From: Hylemonella gracilis
GTDB taxonomy: Bacteria; Pseudomonadota; Gammaproteobacteria; Burkholderiales; Burkholderiaceae_C
Reading direction: 5' to 3'
Assembly: GCF_004328645.1 (NCBI RefSeq)
Contig: NZ_CP031395.1
Span: 2,071,501-2,135,500 of the forward strand
Length of the DNA: 64,000 bases
The notes under the pieces are model-generated. The model was not told where the DNA came from. It was given only the letters and a program-made list of their open reading frames with translations, and did no database searches. A program made the translations under genes and the position numbers. Below are positions 33,743 through 43,052 of this stretch, piece after piece; positions within the stretch are counted from its first letter, which is position 1; the number at the start of each line of letters is the position of its first letter.

Positions 33743-36094
33743 ATGTCATCTACCTCTGCTCCTCAGGACCCCCAGGCCAGTCAATCCTGGATCGACAAGG
33801 CCCAAGCCTTGCTGGACGGGTCGCATCTCAATCTGGCCGAGGCCCAGGCCTGGCCGCGTGATGCCGCCAAGGCGGGCGCGCCCCTGAGCCGCGAACCCCT
33901 GGCCGCGCTCAGAAGCCGCTTGGCCGAACGTGTCCAGGCCGTCGAGGACTTGCAACACCGTGCGCAGGTGGAACGCGAGGCGGCGTTTCTGCTGGTCCAG
34001 CGCATTGAATCCCTGTCCACCAAGCCTTGGCGTGAAGCGCAGGCCGGCTCTGAAAGTCTGGGCGCCGACGTGGCGCGCTGGCAGGCCGAGGTGGGCGCGC
34101 TCTTTCAGGCGCAAGAATGGCCCAGCGTCGCGCAGGGCGCGGAGGCCGGCGCCGCCACGGGCCCGGCCGGCGCCAGCGCGCGCATCGCAGCCCAGTTGGA
34201 AGCCTCGCGCGCGCAGCTTGGACTGGTCTGGGAGGCTTTTGGCGCAGCACTCGCCCAGGCCCGCCTGGCGGCCGAAGATGCCCAGGCTCCGTTGCCGCAG
34301 GTGCCGGTCTGGGCCGAAGAGCTGAGGCAGGCCCGCGGCGAAGGCAGCGGAGTCGGCGCCGAGACACCGTCCGTTGCCATGGCGGCCGTCCCGCAGTCCG
34401 CCGCGCAGGCCCGGCAGAACGATCCGGCCCGGCTGGAATTGATCGCCAAGGCCGAAGCCCTGCTCCAGGGCGAAGGGGCGGCGCTGGTGGGCCGCAAGCT
34501 GCAGGAGGCGCTGCGCGAGCTGCGTGAGCAATGGAAGAAGCTGGACCTGGGCGTGGGGGCGCCGCATCCGCTGCTCTGGAAGCGTTTTGACGAGGCCTGC
34601 ACTGCCGTTCACAAGGTCGTTCAGGTCTGGCTGGACAAGCTCAAGGCCGAAAGCGCCGAACACAAGGCCAAGCGTCTGGCGTTGATCGATGAGCTGAAGC
34701 AATGGACCACGGCGCATGCCGTCGCGGAGGCTGGCGACGTGCAAGCCGACGAAAGCGTCAAGATCGACTGGAAAGCCTACAACCGAGAACTTCATCAGTT
34801 CAGCGAGCGCTGGCGCGAGGCTGGTCATCTGAGCGAAAAAGCCTTCGCCGAATTGCTGGCGCGGTGGAAAGCCGTTTGGGATGCCGCCCACGCGCCGCTG
34901 GCGCGCGCGCAGAAGGCCGGCCTGCAGCGTCGGCAGGCCCTGGTGGAGGAAGCCAGGCAACTGAGCGCGGCCCATGCGGCTGGCGCGACCTTGCGCATCG
35001 ACGAGGTGAAAGCCCTGCAACAGCGTTGGCAGGTGGAGGCCCAGGCCATGCCCCTGGACCGTCGACAGGAACAAAAGCTGTGGGAAGCGTTCCGCAAGCC
35101 CATCGACGACGCCTTCGCCCTAGACGCGGAGCGCCGACCGGCGCGTCGCACGGAACGTGGCGATCGCCCCCCCCGGGGACCGGGTGACGGCCATGGCGAG
35201 CGCTTTGCCGCGCGTCAGGCGGTCAACCCGGAAGCCCTGACCCCTTATGACCGCGCGGTGTATGAAGCCGCGCAGGCCTTGCAGGCGGCCAGTGCCAGTG
35301 GCGATGCCCAGGCCATCCAGGCGGCGATGACCGCGTTGGAGGCGGCGCGCCGCGCCGAACCCAAGGACTCGGCGCCGACGGTGACCGGTGCTCAGACCCA
35401 TGCGACGACTGGCGCGGACTCTGCCGATGCGGATGCAGAGGCCCCGACTCCGGCACCTGCGCCACGCAAACCCGTGGTTGCGGTGCGGGGCGATGACCGC
35501 CCTGGCATGCGGAAATCCGAACCCGCCGCGCCTGCAGGGCGTGGGGACCGTGGCAGGCCCGGACCCGGGCGCGACGAGCGTGCGCGAGGTCCGCGTGACG
35601 CCGCGCGCGGCGCACCCTCATCCATGGCGTTGCAGCCGCGCCTGGGCGACGCAGCCTTCCGCGCCCAGCGCGATGCGCTGGAGCATGCGCAGGCCGCGCT
35701 CAAGAAGCTGGCCACACAGGCGCACGGCGAAGCCCTGGGCAAGCTGCTGGATGCCTGGGCGCAGCGCAGCGTCGAGCAACTGCCCAGCACCCAGGAACTG
35801 GGGCGGGCCGTGGGCGCCGGCGCGCGTGCGCTCTGGGGCCAGGCGCTGGCCTCGGCCGCGCAGGGCGATGGTGCCGAGCCTCTGCTGCGGCTGGAAATGG
35901 CTGCCGAGGTGCCCACCCCCGCTGAGCATGTGGCGGCACGCCGCGCCCTGCAATTGCAACTGCTGACCCGTCGCAACGATCCGGCCCCCGCGCAGACTTG
36001 GGGGCAGGACGTGGCCCGCGTGCTGGGCACGGCCCACACGCCCGAAGTGGCACGTCGCCTACAGCAGGCGCTCAAGGCTTTGCTGCGCGCCTGA
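33743..36094 (+). CDS. DUF349-repeat coiled-coil protein
   Basis: A 783-residue, alanine- and glutamine-rich, mostly helical protein. Repeated DUF349 modules are visible at about 200-480: LREQWKKLDLGVGAPHPLLWKRFDEAC, FSERWREAGHLSEKAFAELLARWKAVWDA and LQQRWQVEAQAMPLDRRQEQKLWEAFRKPID. Then comes a long proline/arginine-rich, likely disordered section (about 460-640) and a helical C-terminal domain. The function of DUF349 proteins is not settled. ATG 33743 is used; the frame upstream runs through a terminator and is not coding. Confidence 0.88.
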   Translation: MSSTSAPQDPQASQSWIDKAQALLDGSHLNLAEAQAWPRDAAKAGAPLSREPLAALRSRLAERVQAVEDLQHRAQVEREAAFLLVQRIESLSTKPWREAQAGSESLGADVARWQAEVGALFQAQEWPSVAQGAEAGAATGPAGASARIAAQLEASRAQLGLVWEAFGAALAQARLAAEDAQAPLPQVPVWAEELRQARGEGSGVGAETPSVAMAAVPQSAAQARQNDPARLELIAKAEALLQGEGAALVGRKLQEALRELREQWKKLDLGVGAPHPLLWKRFDEACTAVHKVVQVWLDKLKAESAEHKAKRLALIDELKQWTTAHAVAEAGDVQADESVKIDWKAYNRELHQFSERWREAGHLSEKAFAELLARWKAVWDAAHAPLARAQKAGLQRRQALVEEARQLSAAHAAGATLRIDEVKALQQRWQVEAQAMPLDRRQEQKLWEAFRKPIDDAFALDAERRPARRTERGDRPPRGPGDGHGERFAARQAVNPEALTPYDRAVYEAAQALQAASASGDAQAIQAAMTALEAARRAEPKDSAPTVTGAQTHATTGADSADADAEAPTPAPAPRKPVVAVRGDDRPGMRKSEPAAPAGRGDRGRPGPGRDERARGPRDAARGAPSSMALQPRLGDAAFRAQRDALEHAQAALKKLATQAHGEALGKLLDAWAQRSVEQLPSTQELGRAVGAGARALWGQALASAAQGDGAEPLLRLEMAAEVPTPAEHVAARRALQLQLLTRRNDPAPAQTWGQDVARVLGTAHTPEVARRLQQALKALLRA

Positions 36095-36258
36095 GGGGCC
36101 GTGAGCCGTCGGCCAACGGGCTGAGCTGGGTCGAAGCGGCTGGGTCCGGCCTGGCCGCTGCTTTGGCGCCTTCCGTGAATCCGCCGTTTCGCCGGGCGCG
36201 TCGGATCGCGGTGCTAACCTGCGTTGCGTGTTCAACATCGTTCCACGCAAAGGGGGCC

Positions 36259-36462
36259 ATGATGGAGCAGCCGCAGGCGCCACCGCGCGAGCAGCGTTTC
36301 GATCTGCAGCAGATGCTGCGCGAACTGGCCTTCGAGACGGCCGGTGGCAGCACGCCCATGCCTGGGGCTGCTCCACCATCACGCTCCGCAGCGTCCTTGC
36401 AAGGCCACCTGCAAACCCGGGCGGCTTCACCCGAGACCGCGCGAGGCGACGGTCATGGCTAG
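36259..36462 (+). CDS. Small protein (67 residues) coupled to the GspE-like ATPase
   Basis: A short hydrophilic frame with a good AAAGGGGG ribosome site before tandem ATGs (36259/36262). The N-terminal half contains RFDLQQMLRELAFETAGG, predicted helical; the rest is Ala/Ser/Pro-rich. Its stop (36460-36462) overlaps the ATPase start at 36455 by 8 bases, so the two are translationally coupled. No family was recognised. It could be a real accessory peptide or a translational leader. Confidence 0.5.
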   Translation: MMEQPQAPPREQRFDLQQMLRELAFETAGGSTPMPGAAPPSRSAASLQGHLQTRAASPETARGDGHG

Positions 36463-38212
36463 GGCGCCTTTTCTGAATGCGCTGCTTGCCGCCGGTGTCG
36501 CGAGCGACAAGGAGATCGATGGCCTGCAACTGAGGTTCGGTGCACGTCACCTCGACATCGCCAGCCACTTGTACACCGCACTGGAAGCACCTGTTCTCAA
36601 GGCGCGCCTCGGCCAGCTCTATGCCGCCAGCATAGGCAAGGATGCCGTCGCGCTGGACCGTGCCACGATCCAGGCCGAGGCCCTGGCCTGCATCGGTTTG
36701 GAGGCCGCGCGTCGCCTGAACTGCCTGCCCTTGCAACTCACCGAGCAGGTGCTGGTGGTGGCCATGGCCCGACCCGACGATGCGTATTCGGTGGCCGAGG
36801 TCGGGCGCGCGATGTCCACCGGGCCGTCTGCGCCGGGCGGGCAGACCGGGCAGGCCAAGTGCACGGTGCAAGCAGTCTTCGCCTTCGCGCAGGACATCGA
36901 GAATGGCATCGAGGTCCAGTACACCCGCCGCGCGGGGCTGGCCGCGCTGGCGCGTCAGATCAGCCAGGAACTGAGCCGCCCGTCGCGCGAGGCGATGGCG
37001 TCGGCGACCGCGACCGCAGTCGGAACGACGGGACCGGCGGCATCGGCCTCGGTGTCCGGCGCGGGTGAACTGGTGCGCGGGCTCTTGCTGTACAGCTTGA
37101 AGCACCGCGCCAGCGACATCCATATCCAACCGATGGCGAACGCCCTGGCTCTGCGCTTTCGCATCGATGGCCTGCTGCAGACCCGGCTGACCCTGGACAA
37201 GGATTTGCTCGCACCCCTCTTGTCCCATCTGAAATTGATCGCCAATCTGGATTTCGCCGAGAAGCGCCGCCCGCAGGACGGCCGCATCAGTCTGATCCAA
37301 AAGGGCCGCAGCCATGACTTTCGGCTCTCCATCGTACCCAGCGTCTTCGGGGAGAAAGCGGTCATCCGCGTGGTCGGTTCGTCAGACCAGCGCGTCACAC
37401 CCCTGGACGAACTTGGTTTTTCGCACGGCAACCACGCCCTGCTGACGCAGCTGATCCAACGTCCGCACGGCGTGCTGCTGGTCACCGGACCCACGGGCTC
37501 GGGCAAGACCACCACGCTGTATGCGGCGCTGGCGCGTCTGCACAGCCCGGAGATCAACATCGTCACGGTGGAGGACCCGGTTGAGTTGCGCATCGATGGC
37601 GTCACCCAGATCCAGACCCATGCGGCCATCGGTCTGGATTTCGCGCAGGTGCTGCGCGCCGTCCTGCGCCAGGACCCGGAGGTGCTGCTGATCGGTGAGA
37701 TCCGCGACCTGGAAACCGCGCGCATCGCCACCCAGGCCGCGCTCACGGGTCACCTGGTCATGGCCACCCTGCACACCAACAGCGCATTGCAGGCTGTCAC
37801 GCGTCTGGTCGAGATCGGCGTGCCACCTTTCCTGGTGGCGCCCTCGGTCATCGGTGTGCTGGCGCAGCGCCTGGTGCGTCGCATCTGCCCCCACTGCAAG
37901 GAGCGTTACGAACCGAGCCCCGATGTTCTGGAGGCCCTGTTCCACAACCGAGGTGAGGCGCCGGTCCATTTCTGTCGTGGACGAGGCTGCCAGCGCTGCC
38001 ATGGCAGTGGTTATGTGGGGCGCATGGGCATCCATGAGGTGTTCGTGCTGACCGACACCATCCGCGACCTGATCGCGCGACAGCAGTCCCTGATTGAGAT
38101 CCAGCGTGCGGCCCTGCAGCACGGTTTTCGCTCCATGCGTCACGACGGTGTGCTCAAAGTGCTGCAGGGACTGACCACCCTGGAGGAAGTGGACAAGGCG
38201 ACGGCCTGGTGA
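36455..38212 (+). CDS. GspE/PilB-family secretion or pilus ATPase (orphan)
   Basis: A 585-residue type II/IV secretion ATPase. An N-terminal region of about 190 residues is followed by the N2 domain (SDIHIQPMANALALRFRIDGLLQ) and the motor domain with Walker A GPTGSGKT near 345-352, Asp box around VEDPVELRIDGVTQIQ, Walker B EVLLIGEIRD near 409 and a HTNSA histidine box. A four-cysteine zinc motif (CPHC and CRGRGCQRC) lies at about 478-515. No pilC/pilD or gsp genes are next to it, so its partner system is unknown. Confidence 0.9.
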   Translation: MARAPFLNALLAAGVASDKEIDGLQLRFGARHLDIASHLYTALEAPVLKARLGQLYAASIGKDAVALDRATIQAEALACIGLEAARRLNCLPLQLTEQVLVVAMARPDDAYSVAEVGRAMSTGPSAPGGQTGQAKCTVQAVFAFAQDIENGIEVQYTRRAGLAALARQISQELSRPSREAMASATATAVGTTGPAASASVSGAGELVRGLLLYSLKHRASDIHIQPMANALALRFRIDGLLQTRLTLDKDLLAPLLSHLKLIANLDFAEKRRPQDGRISLIQKGRSHDFRLSIVPSVFGEKAVIRVVGSSDQRVTPLDELGFSHGNHALLTQLIQRPHGVLLVTGPTGSGKTTTLYAALARLHSPEINIVTVEDPVELRIDGVTQIQTHAAIGLDFAQVLRAVLRQDPEVLLIGEIRDLETARIATQAALTGHLVMATLHTNSALQAVTRLVEIGVPPFLVAPSVIGVLAQRLVRRICPHCKERYEPSPDVLEALFHNRGEAPVHFCRGRGCQRCHGSGYVGRMGIHEVFVLTDTIRDLIARQQSLIEIQRAALQHGFRSMRHDGVLKVLQGLTTLEEVDKATAW

Positions 38213-38309
38213 AGGCCGCCGCCGGTTTGCACGCCGGGCGTGTGCCACGGGCTGCGTGCGTTGCGCGTCCGGTCTGCAGTTTGCAAGCGCGAGGGTGCAG
38301 GCACGAGGC

Positions 38310-39527
38310 TCAGGCGCGGTCTGAATGGGACGGCGTACGCAGGCGCAGTGCCAGCGCGCCCAGGGCGGCGACCACGGCCAAGGTGGTCACGCCGGTCCAG
38401 CCCACCTGGGCCAGCAGGCCATTGCCCAGGGCTGCGCCCATCGACATGCCGACGAAGGTGGAGGACAGCAGCACGGCGTTGAGCCGGCTGCGCGCGGCGG
38501 GGTCCAGGCCATAGACGATGGTCTGATGCGCAATCAGCGAGACCTGGATGCCCAGATCGAAACCCACGGTGCTGGCGCCGATCAGCCACAGCGCGTTCTG
38601 GGGTGACAGCGCGGGCAGAAAGAACATGGCCGCGAACGACACGGCCGTCAGCGCCGCGCCCATCAGGCTGACCCGGGCCGGACCGTGCCGATCAGCGTAG
38701 CGTCCGGCCAGGGGCGCGGCCAGCGCGCCTGCCGCGCCAGCCAGACCGAAGGCCCCCGCCGCGCTGGCGCCCAGATGGTAGGGCGCGCCATGCAGCATGA
38801 CCGCCATGGTGGACCAGAAGGCGCTGAAAGCCACCGACAGCAGGCCCTGGGCCAGCGCCGCGCGACGCAGTTCCGGGTACTGCCGCCAGAGCTGGAACAG
38901 CGAGGCGATGAGTTGCCCGTAGGGCAGGCGGGACGTTGGTGTGAAGCGGGGCAGCACACGCCACAGGGCCAGGCCCAGCAGCAGCACGGCGACGGCGGCC
39001 GCGGCGAACACGGCGCGCCAGCCGAAGTGCTCGGCCACGAAACCACTGACGACACGCGACAGCAGGATGCCCAGCAGCAGGCCCGTCATGACCGTGCCGA
39101 CGACACGACCGCGTTGCGTCTCGGGTGCGAGTGTGGCGGCGGCGGGCACGATGTCCTGCGCCAGCGTGGCCACCAGGCCCAGCGCGAGACTGGCCACCAG
39201 CAGCACGCCCAGCGTTGGCGACAGGCTGGACAGCAGCAACGCGGCGCCGAGCAAGCCGGCCTTGATCACGATCACGCGTCGGCGGTCGTAGCGGTCACCC
39301 AGTGGTGCGAGCAACAGGATGCCCAGGGCGTATCCGAGTTGGGTCAGGGTGGGCACCCAGCCGACGGCCCCGGTCGAAGTGCGCAAATCGGCCCCCAGGA
39401 GCGCGAGCAGAGGCTGGCTGTAATAGATGGAGGCCGCCGCCAGGCCGGCGCCCAGGGCCAGGAGGAACACCAGGACCGACGAGAGCCCATGGGTTTTCTC
39501 TGCATACGTTGATTGAATGGCATTCAT
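38310..39527 (-). CDS. MFS transporter (drug/proton antiporter type)
   Basis: A 405-residue major facilitator protein with 12 hydrophobic segments. The loop 2-3 motif GDRYDRRRVIV and the second-half GRYADRHGPARV are the expected A motifs. The start at 39527 is chosen because the membrane protein begins there; the upstream open frame runs into the LysR gene on the other strand. Divergent transcription with a LysR regulator 97 bases away suggests it is the regulated export gene. Substrate unknown. Confidence 0.9.
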   Translation of the reverse strand: MNAIQSTYAEKTHGLSSVLVFLLALGAGLAAASIYYSQPLLALLGADLRTSTGAVGWVPTLTQLGYALGILLLAPLGDRYDRRRVIVIKAGLLGAALLLSSLSPTLGVLLVASLALGLVATLAQDIVPAAATLAPETQRGRVVGTVMTGLLLGILLSRVVSGFVAEHFGWRAVFAAAAVAVLLLGLALWRVLPRFTPTSRLPYGQLIASLFQLWRQYPELRRAALAQGLLSVAFSAFWSTMAVMLHGAPYHLGASAAGAFGLAGAAGALAAPLAGRYADRHGPARVSLMGAALTAVSFAAMFFLPALSPQNALWLIGASTVGFDLGIQVSLIAHQTIVYGLDPAARSRLNAVLLSSTFVGMSMGAALGNGLLAQVGWTGVTTLAVVAALGALALRLRTPSHSDRA

Positions 39528-39541
39528 TGGGGTTTTCCAGT

Positions 39542-39571
39542 GATTTTTAAGGGTAGCGCGATTTTTAAGGA
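39542..39571. promoter_or_regulatory. Direct repeats in the MFS/LysR intergenic region
   Basis: GATTTTTAAGG occurs twice (39542-39552 and 39561-39571) with 8 bases between, in the short A/T-rich region shared by the two divergent promoters. LysR regulators bind such spaced half-sites, so this is a likely regulatory region, although a T-N11-A palindrome was not clearly seen. Confidence 0.45.
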
Positions 39572-39624
39572 AGTTTTTATAGACGGATAGGGCCCGATAG
39601 GAAGATTGGTTATACGATGGACGC

Positions 39625-40590
39625 ATGAATATTGAGGCCGCAGCTTTGCTCCCCGGCACCGACCGGATGCTGTTGATCGAAACCTTTGTGCGCATCGTCG
39701 AGGCCGGCAATCTGTCCGCGGCGGCCGAGCAGTTGGGCAGCACGCAACCCACCATCAGCCGGCGCCTGCAGGCCCTGGAGCGCGCCATGGGGGTGCGCCT
39801 GCTGCAGCGCACCACCCACGCCATGCGCCTGACCGAGGATGGGCAGCGCTGCTACGCGCGTGCCAAGGACCTGATTTCCAGCTGGCAGGCGTTCGAGAGC
39901 GAAACGCGCGGCGCGGGCGAGGAACCGGCCGGCACCCTGCGGGTCGTCGCGCCCCACGCCTTCGGGCAGCAGCAGTTGGTGGAGCCTTTGGCGGACTACT
40001 TGCGGCGTTACCCCAAGATGCGGGTGGAGTGGCTGCTGCACGACCGCATGCCCGACTTCATCGCCGAGGGCGTGGACTGCGCCATCCGCGTGGGTGCTGT
40101 GCAGGACCCTTCGGTGGTGGCCTTGCCCATGGGGAATGTGCCGCGCATCGTGGTGGGCGCGCCCTCCCTGTTCGAGGAGGCCTTGCCCACCCACCCGGCC
40201 GAGCTGACTCGTCTGCCCTGGCTGGCCCTGCGCACCTTCTACCGCAACGAGATCAGCCTGACGCGTGCAGGCTCGGACGAAGTGGTCCGCATCGGCATCC
40301 AGCCGCGCCTGTCCACCGACGGCCTTTACGCTTTGCGCACCGCCGCCGTGGAAGGTCTGGGCCTGGCCGTCGGTTCGGCCTGGGCCATGAATGAGGAACT
40401 GCGTGCAGGTCGGCTCCTGCATGTCGTTCCGCAGTGGCAGGCCGATCCGCTGCCGGTGCACCTGGTCTACCCGCAGGCGCGCCTGCATCCCGCCCGCTTG
40501 CGCAGTTTCATCGACATCATGCGTGTCAGTGGGCCGGCGGCGCTGAATCGGCTTCAGGCCGGCTCAGTTGCGGCCCGGGAGACAGCGTGA
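39625..40590 (+). CDS. LysR-family transcriptional regulator
   Basis: A 321-residue regulator. The N-terminal winged helix reads FVRIVEAGNLSAAAEQLGSTQPTISRRLQALERAMGVRLLQRTTHAMRLTEDG, followed by a linker helix and a type 2 periplasmic-binding-like effector domain (VVAPHAFGQQQLVEPLADYLRRYP). It is divergent from the MFS exporter gene, its likely target. The alanine/arginine-rich tail is unremarkable. Confidence 0.93.
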   Translation: MNIEAAALLPGTDRMLLIETFVRIVEAGNLSAAAEQLGSTQPTISRRLQALERAMGVRLLQRTTHAMRLTEDGQRCYARAKDLISSWQAFESETRGAGEEPAGTLRVVAPHAFGQQQLVEPLADYLRRYPKMRVEWLLHDRMPDFIAEGVDCAIRVGAVQDPSVVALPMGNVPRIVVGAPSLFEEALPTHPAELTRLPWLALRTFYRNEISLTRAGSDEVVRIGIQPRLSTDGLYALRTAAVEGLGLAVGSAWAMNEELRAGRLLHVVPQWQADPLPVHLVYPQARLHPARLRSFIDIMRVSGPAALNRLQAGSVAARETA

Positions 40591-40639
40591 GCACGGGCGC
40601 ACGCAACCCATCTTGGATGCCCGATAGGGTGCGCCTGGG

Positions 40640-41470
40640 CTAGGCGCCGGGTCGGTAGAAGGCGTCGAACAGCACACGCAGTGTCGGGTGCTCCTGGGTG
40701 AACCGCGTCCGGTTGACGAAATAGGCTTCACTGGCGACCGCGAAGAATTCCGAGATGTGCTCGGCGCCGTAGGGGTCCAGCCAGGTTTCGGGCTCGCCGA
40801 AACGCTCGGCCTTGATGCAGGCTTCCCTGAATTCCTCATAGGCGGCTTGCAGCGTGTCCTGCCAGCGCGCGAGCGCGGCACGTGGCGCCAGGCCCATGAA
40901 GCCCGCAGGCAGGGGCGGGCAACCATCGGCCTCACCATCGCGCAGGTCCAACTTGTGCACGAATTCGTGGATCACCACGTTGTAGCCCTGGGCGATGGCT
41001 TCGGCCCCCGAGGCCGCGCGCACATCCTGCCAGCTCAGCATGACCGGACCTTCGGGCATGGCCTCGCCCGCCAGCTCTTCCTCGTATTCATGCACCACGC
41101 CGTGTTCGTCCACCACCCTGCGGGGTGCCAGCACCTCTTCGGGCTGCACGACGATGGTCACGAAGTCGTCATACCAGCGCAAGGGCAGGCCGCCGGGGCC
41201 GAAGCACAGCACGGGCAGGCAGGCCTGGGCGGCGATCTGCACGGCCATGGCGTCGGTGATGCTCAGGCCGTGCGCGCCATGGAATTCCTTGTCCTCGAGG
41301 AAAAGGGCGCAGAGCTCGCGCAGCCGAGCGCGATCGGATTCGGCGCAATCGTCCAGCCACGGACAGGCGGCCAGCGTGTCGAGCCAGAGTGCGTCGGGAA
41401 TGGGCTGGCGCGGGCGTCGCTCGGCCGTCGGGCTGAACAGGCGCTTCAGCAGGGAGCCAGGCCAACCCAT
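40640..41470 (-). CDS. mtfA: MtfA-type zinc peptidase (M90 family)
   Basis: A 276-residue protein matching MtfA, the Mlc titration factor. It carries the zinc site H168-E169-x-x-H172 (VIHEFVHKLD), the preceding MLSWQDV and the later HISEFFAVASEAYFVN segment supplying the third ligand. In E. coli, MtfA binds the repressor Mlc and has aminopeptidase activity; whether the partner exists here is unknown. ATG 41470 lies 7 bases after the lpxH stop. Confidence 0.92.
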   Translation of the reverse strand: MGWPGSLLKRLFSPTAERRPRQPIPDALWLDTLAACPWLDDCAESDRARLRELCALFLEDKEFHGAHGLSITDAMAVQIAAQACLPVLCFGPGGLPLRWYDDFVTIVVQPEEVLAPRRVVDEHGVVHEYEEELAGEAMPEGPVMLSWQDVRAASGAEAIAQGYNVVIHEFVHKLDLRDGEADGCPPLPAGFMGLAPRAALARWQDTLQAAYEEFREACIKAERFGEPETWLDPYGAEHISEFFAVASEAYFVNRTRFTQEHPTLRVLFDAFYRPGA

Positions 41471-41477
41471 CCCAATC

Positions 41478-42389
41478 TCAATCCGCGGGCGTCGTAACCA
41501 GGGCCTCGGAGAGGGGCAGGCGGCGCAGCCGCGCCGCGCTGCCCGCGTGGGCCAGGCTGAGGCGCAGGACCTCGGCACGCGGCGCCGCCGGCCCATCCAG
41601 ATGCCAGTCGCTCAGCACATGGCGCATGGCGGATGTCCGCGCGCTGGCGTCGCGTCCGCCGTCAAGCCGGTGGTCGGCCGGGCGGTGCGTGTGGCCGTGG
41701 ATCAGCGTGTCGCTGCGCGCGGCTTGTAGCCAGGCGCGGGTGAGTGCGGGATCGGCGTCGGCATAGGTTTCGCCGAAATCACCGCCCGTGGCGGCGCTGG
41801 CCTGCCTGCGGGCCTCGCTCTGGGCGCGAAGGTTGCGCGCGAAGGCCCGGCGCTGGGCCAGGGATTGGGTCAGAAAGCGTTGTTGCCACTCGGGGGTGCG
41901 CACCTGGGCTCGAAAAGCCTGGTACTCACGGTCGTCCAGGCAAAGGGCATCACCATGGCTGAGCAGCCAGCGTGCAGGCTTGCCTTGCGCCACGCCAAAG
42001 ACCAGCACGGACGGATCGGCCAGCAAGGTCATGCCCGCGCGCCGCGCGGCCTCGTTGCCCAACATGAAGTCACGGTTGCCGTGCAGGAAGTACAGGGCGT
42101 GGTTGGTGCTAGAAGCCCGCAGGGCTGCGATGCACTCGCGCTCGAAGGCAGACTCTGCGGCACTGAGCTCGTCCGTGCCGGGGTCGTCCAGCGCGTCGTC
42201 GCCCACCCACACCTCGAACAGATCGCCCAGCAGGAAGACGGCGTCGGCGGGCGTGCCCGCCAGGTAGTGTTTCCACGCCTGAACGGTCCGCGGCTCGCTG
42301 GCGTGCAGGTGCAGGTCGGAAATGAAATCGACGAGCCGCCAAGCCGCGGGTGCTTCGACCTCGGCGAGGGTGGGCGAGGGGATGTTCAC
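41478..42389 (-). CDS. lpxH: LpxH, UDP-2,3-diacylglucosamine pyrophosphatase
   Basis: A 303-residue calcineurin-like phosphoesterase for lipid A synthesis. Metal-binding motifs are present in order: ISDLHLH, LLGDLFEVWVGDD, FLHGNRDFMLG, LSHGDALCLDD and IHGHTHRPADH. It is longer than E. coli LpxH owing to a C-terminal extension and an insertion. The start is GTG 42389, 6 bases after the stop of the peptidyl-prolyl isomerase gene. Confidence 0.94.
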   Translation of the reverse strand: MNIPSPTLAEVEAPAAWRLVDFISDLHLHASEPRTVQAWKHYLAGTPADAVFLLGDLFEVWVGDDALDDPGTDELSAAESAFERECIAALRASSTNHALYFLHGNRDFMLGNEAARRAGMTLLADPSVLVFGVAQGKPARWLLSHGDALCLDDREYQAFRAQVRTPEWQQRFLTQSLAQRRAFARNLRAQSEARRQASAATGGDFGETYADADPALTRAWLQAARSDTLIHGHTHRPADHRLDGGRDASARTSAMRHVLSDWHLDGPAAPRAEVLRLSLAHAGSAARLRRLPLSEALVTTPAD

Positions 42390-42395
42390 GTCAGA

Positions 42396-43052
42396 TCACA
42401 AGGCGGTGGCTTTTTCGATCACCACGTCTTCCTTAGGCACGTCCCCGTGGAAGCCGCGCGTACCGGTCTTGACCCCGGCAATCTTGTCCACCACGTCCTG
42501 GCCGGCAATGACCTTGCCGAAGACGGCGTAGCCCCAGCCCTGAGCCGAGGGAGCCTTGTGGTTGAGGAAGTCGTTGTTCGCGATGTTGATGAAGAACTGG
42601 GCCGTGGCCGAGTGCGGGTCGTTCGTGCGCGCCATGGCGACGGTGTATTTGTCGTTCTTCAGGCCGTTGTTGGCTTCATTCTCGATCGGCGGTTCGGTGG
42701 GCTTCTGGTTCATGCCAACTTCGAAGCCGCCGCCCTGGATCATGAAACCAGGAATGACGCGGTGAAAGACGGTGCCGTTGTAGTGGCCACTCTTCACATA
42801 GTCCAGGAAGTTTTCGACACTCTTCGGGGCTTTCTCGGCGTCGAGTTCAAGCTTGACGACGCCGTAGCCGGTGATGGTGAGTTCGACTTGAGGGTGGCTC
42901 ATGGAGGTCTTTCCTTTGCTTTTGTTGACGGTACTGGCGGGCTTGGCCGCCGGGGTCTGGGCTTGCGCCTGCTGGAAGGCGGGGCCGACAACCAGGCCCA
43001 GGGTGCAGAACAGGGTGTAGAGGTGGCGCAGAGCCAGGCGACGGGACTTCAT
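42396..43052 (-). CDS. Cyclophilin-type peptidyl-prolyl isomerase (possible ppiA signal/ppiB body hybrid)
   Basis: A 218-residue protein. Residues 1-31 look like a signal peptide (ends in AQAQ), followed by a short linker and then a complete PpiB-like cyclophilin domain beginning [14 protein letters not shown] with [22 protein letters not shown] and [18 protein letters not shown]. An internal ATG at 42902 has its own AAAGGAAAG ribosome site, so a 168-residue cytoplasmic form is likely too. Relatives usually have two adjacent genes, one exported and one cytoplasmic; here they look merged. The 5' end overlaps the L,D-transpeptidase stop by 4 bases. Confidence 0.88.
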   Translation of the reverse strand: MKSRRLALRHLYTLFCTLGLVVGPAFQQAQAQTPAAKPASTVNKSKGKTSMSHPQVELTITGYGVVKLELDAEKAPKSVENFLDYVKSGHYNGTVFHRVIPGFMIQGGGFEVGMNQKPTEPPIENEANNGLKNDKYTVAMARTNDPHSATAQFFINIANNDFLNHKAPSAQGWGYAVFGKVIAGQDVVDKIAGVKTGTRGFHGDVPKEDVVIEKATAL

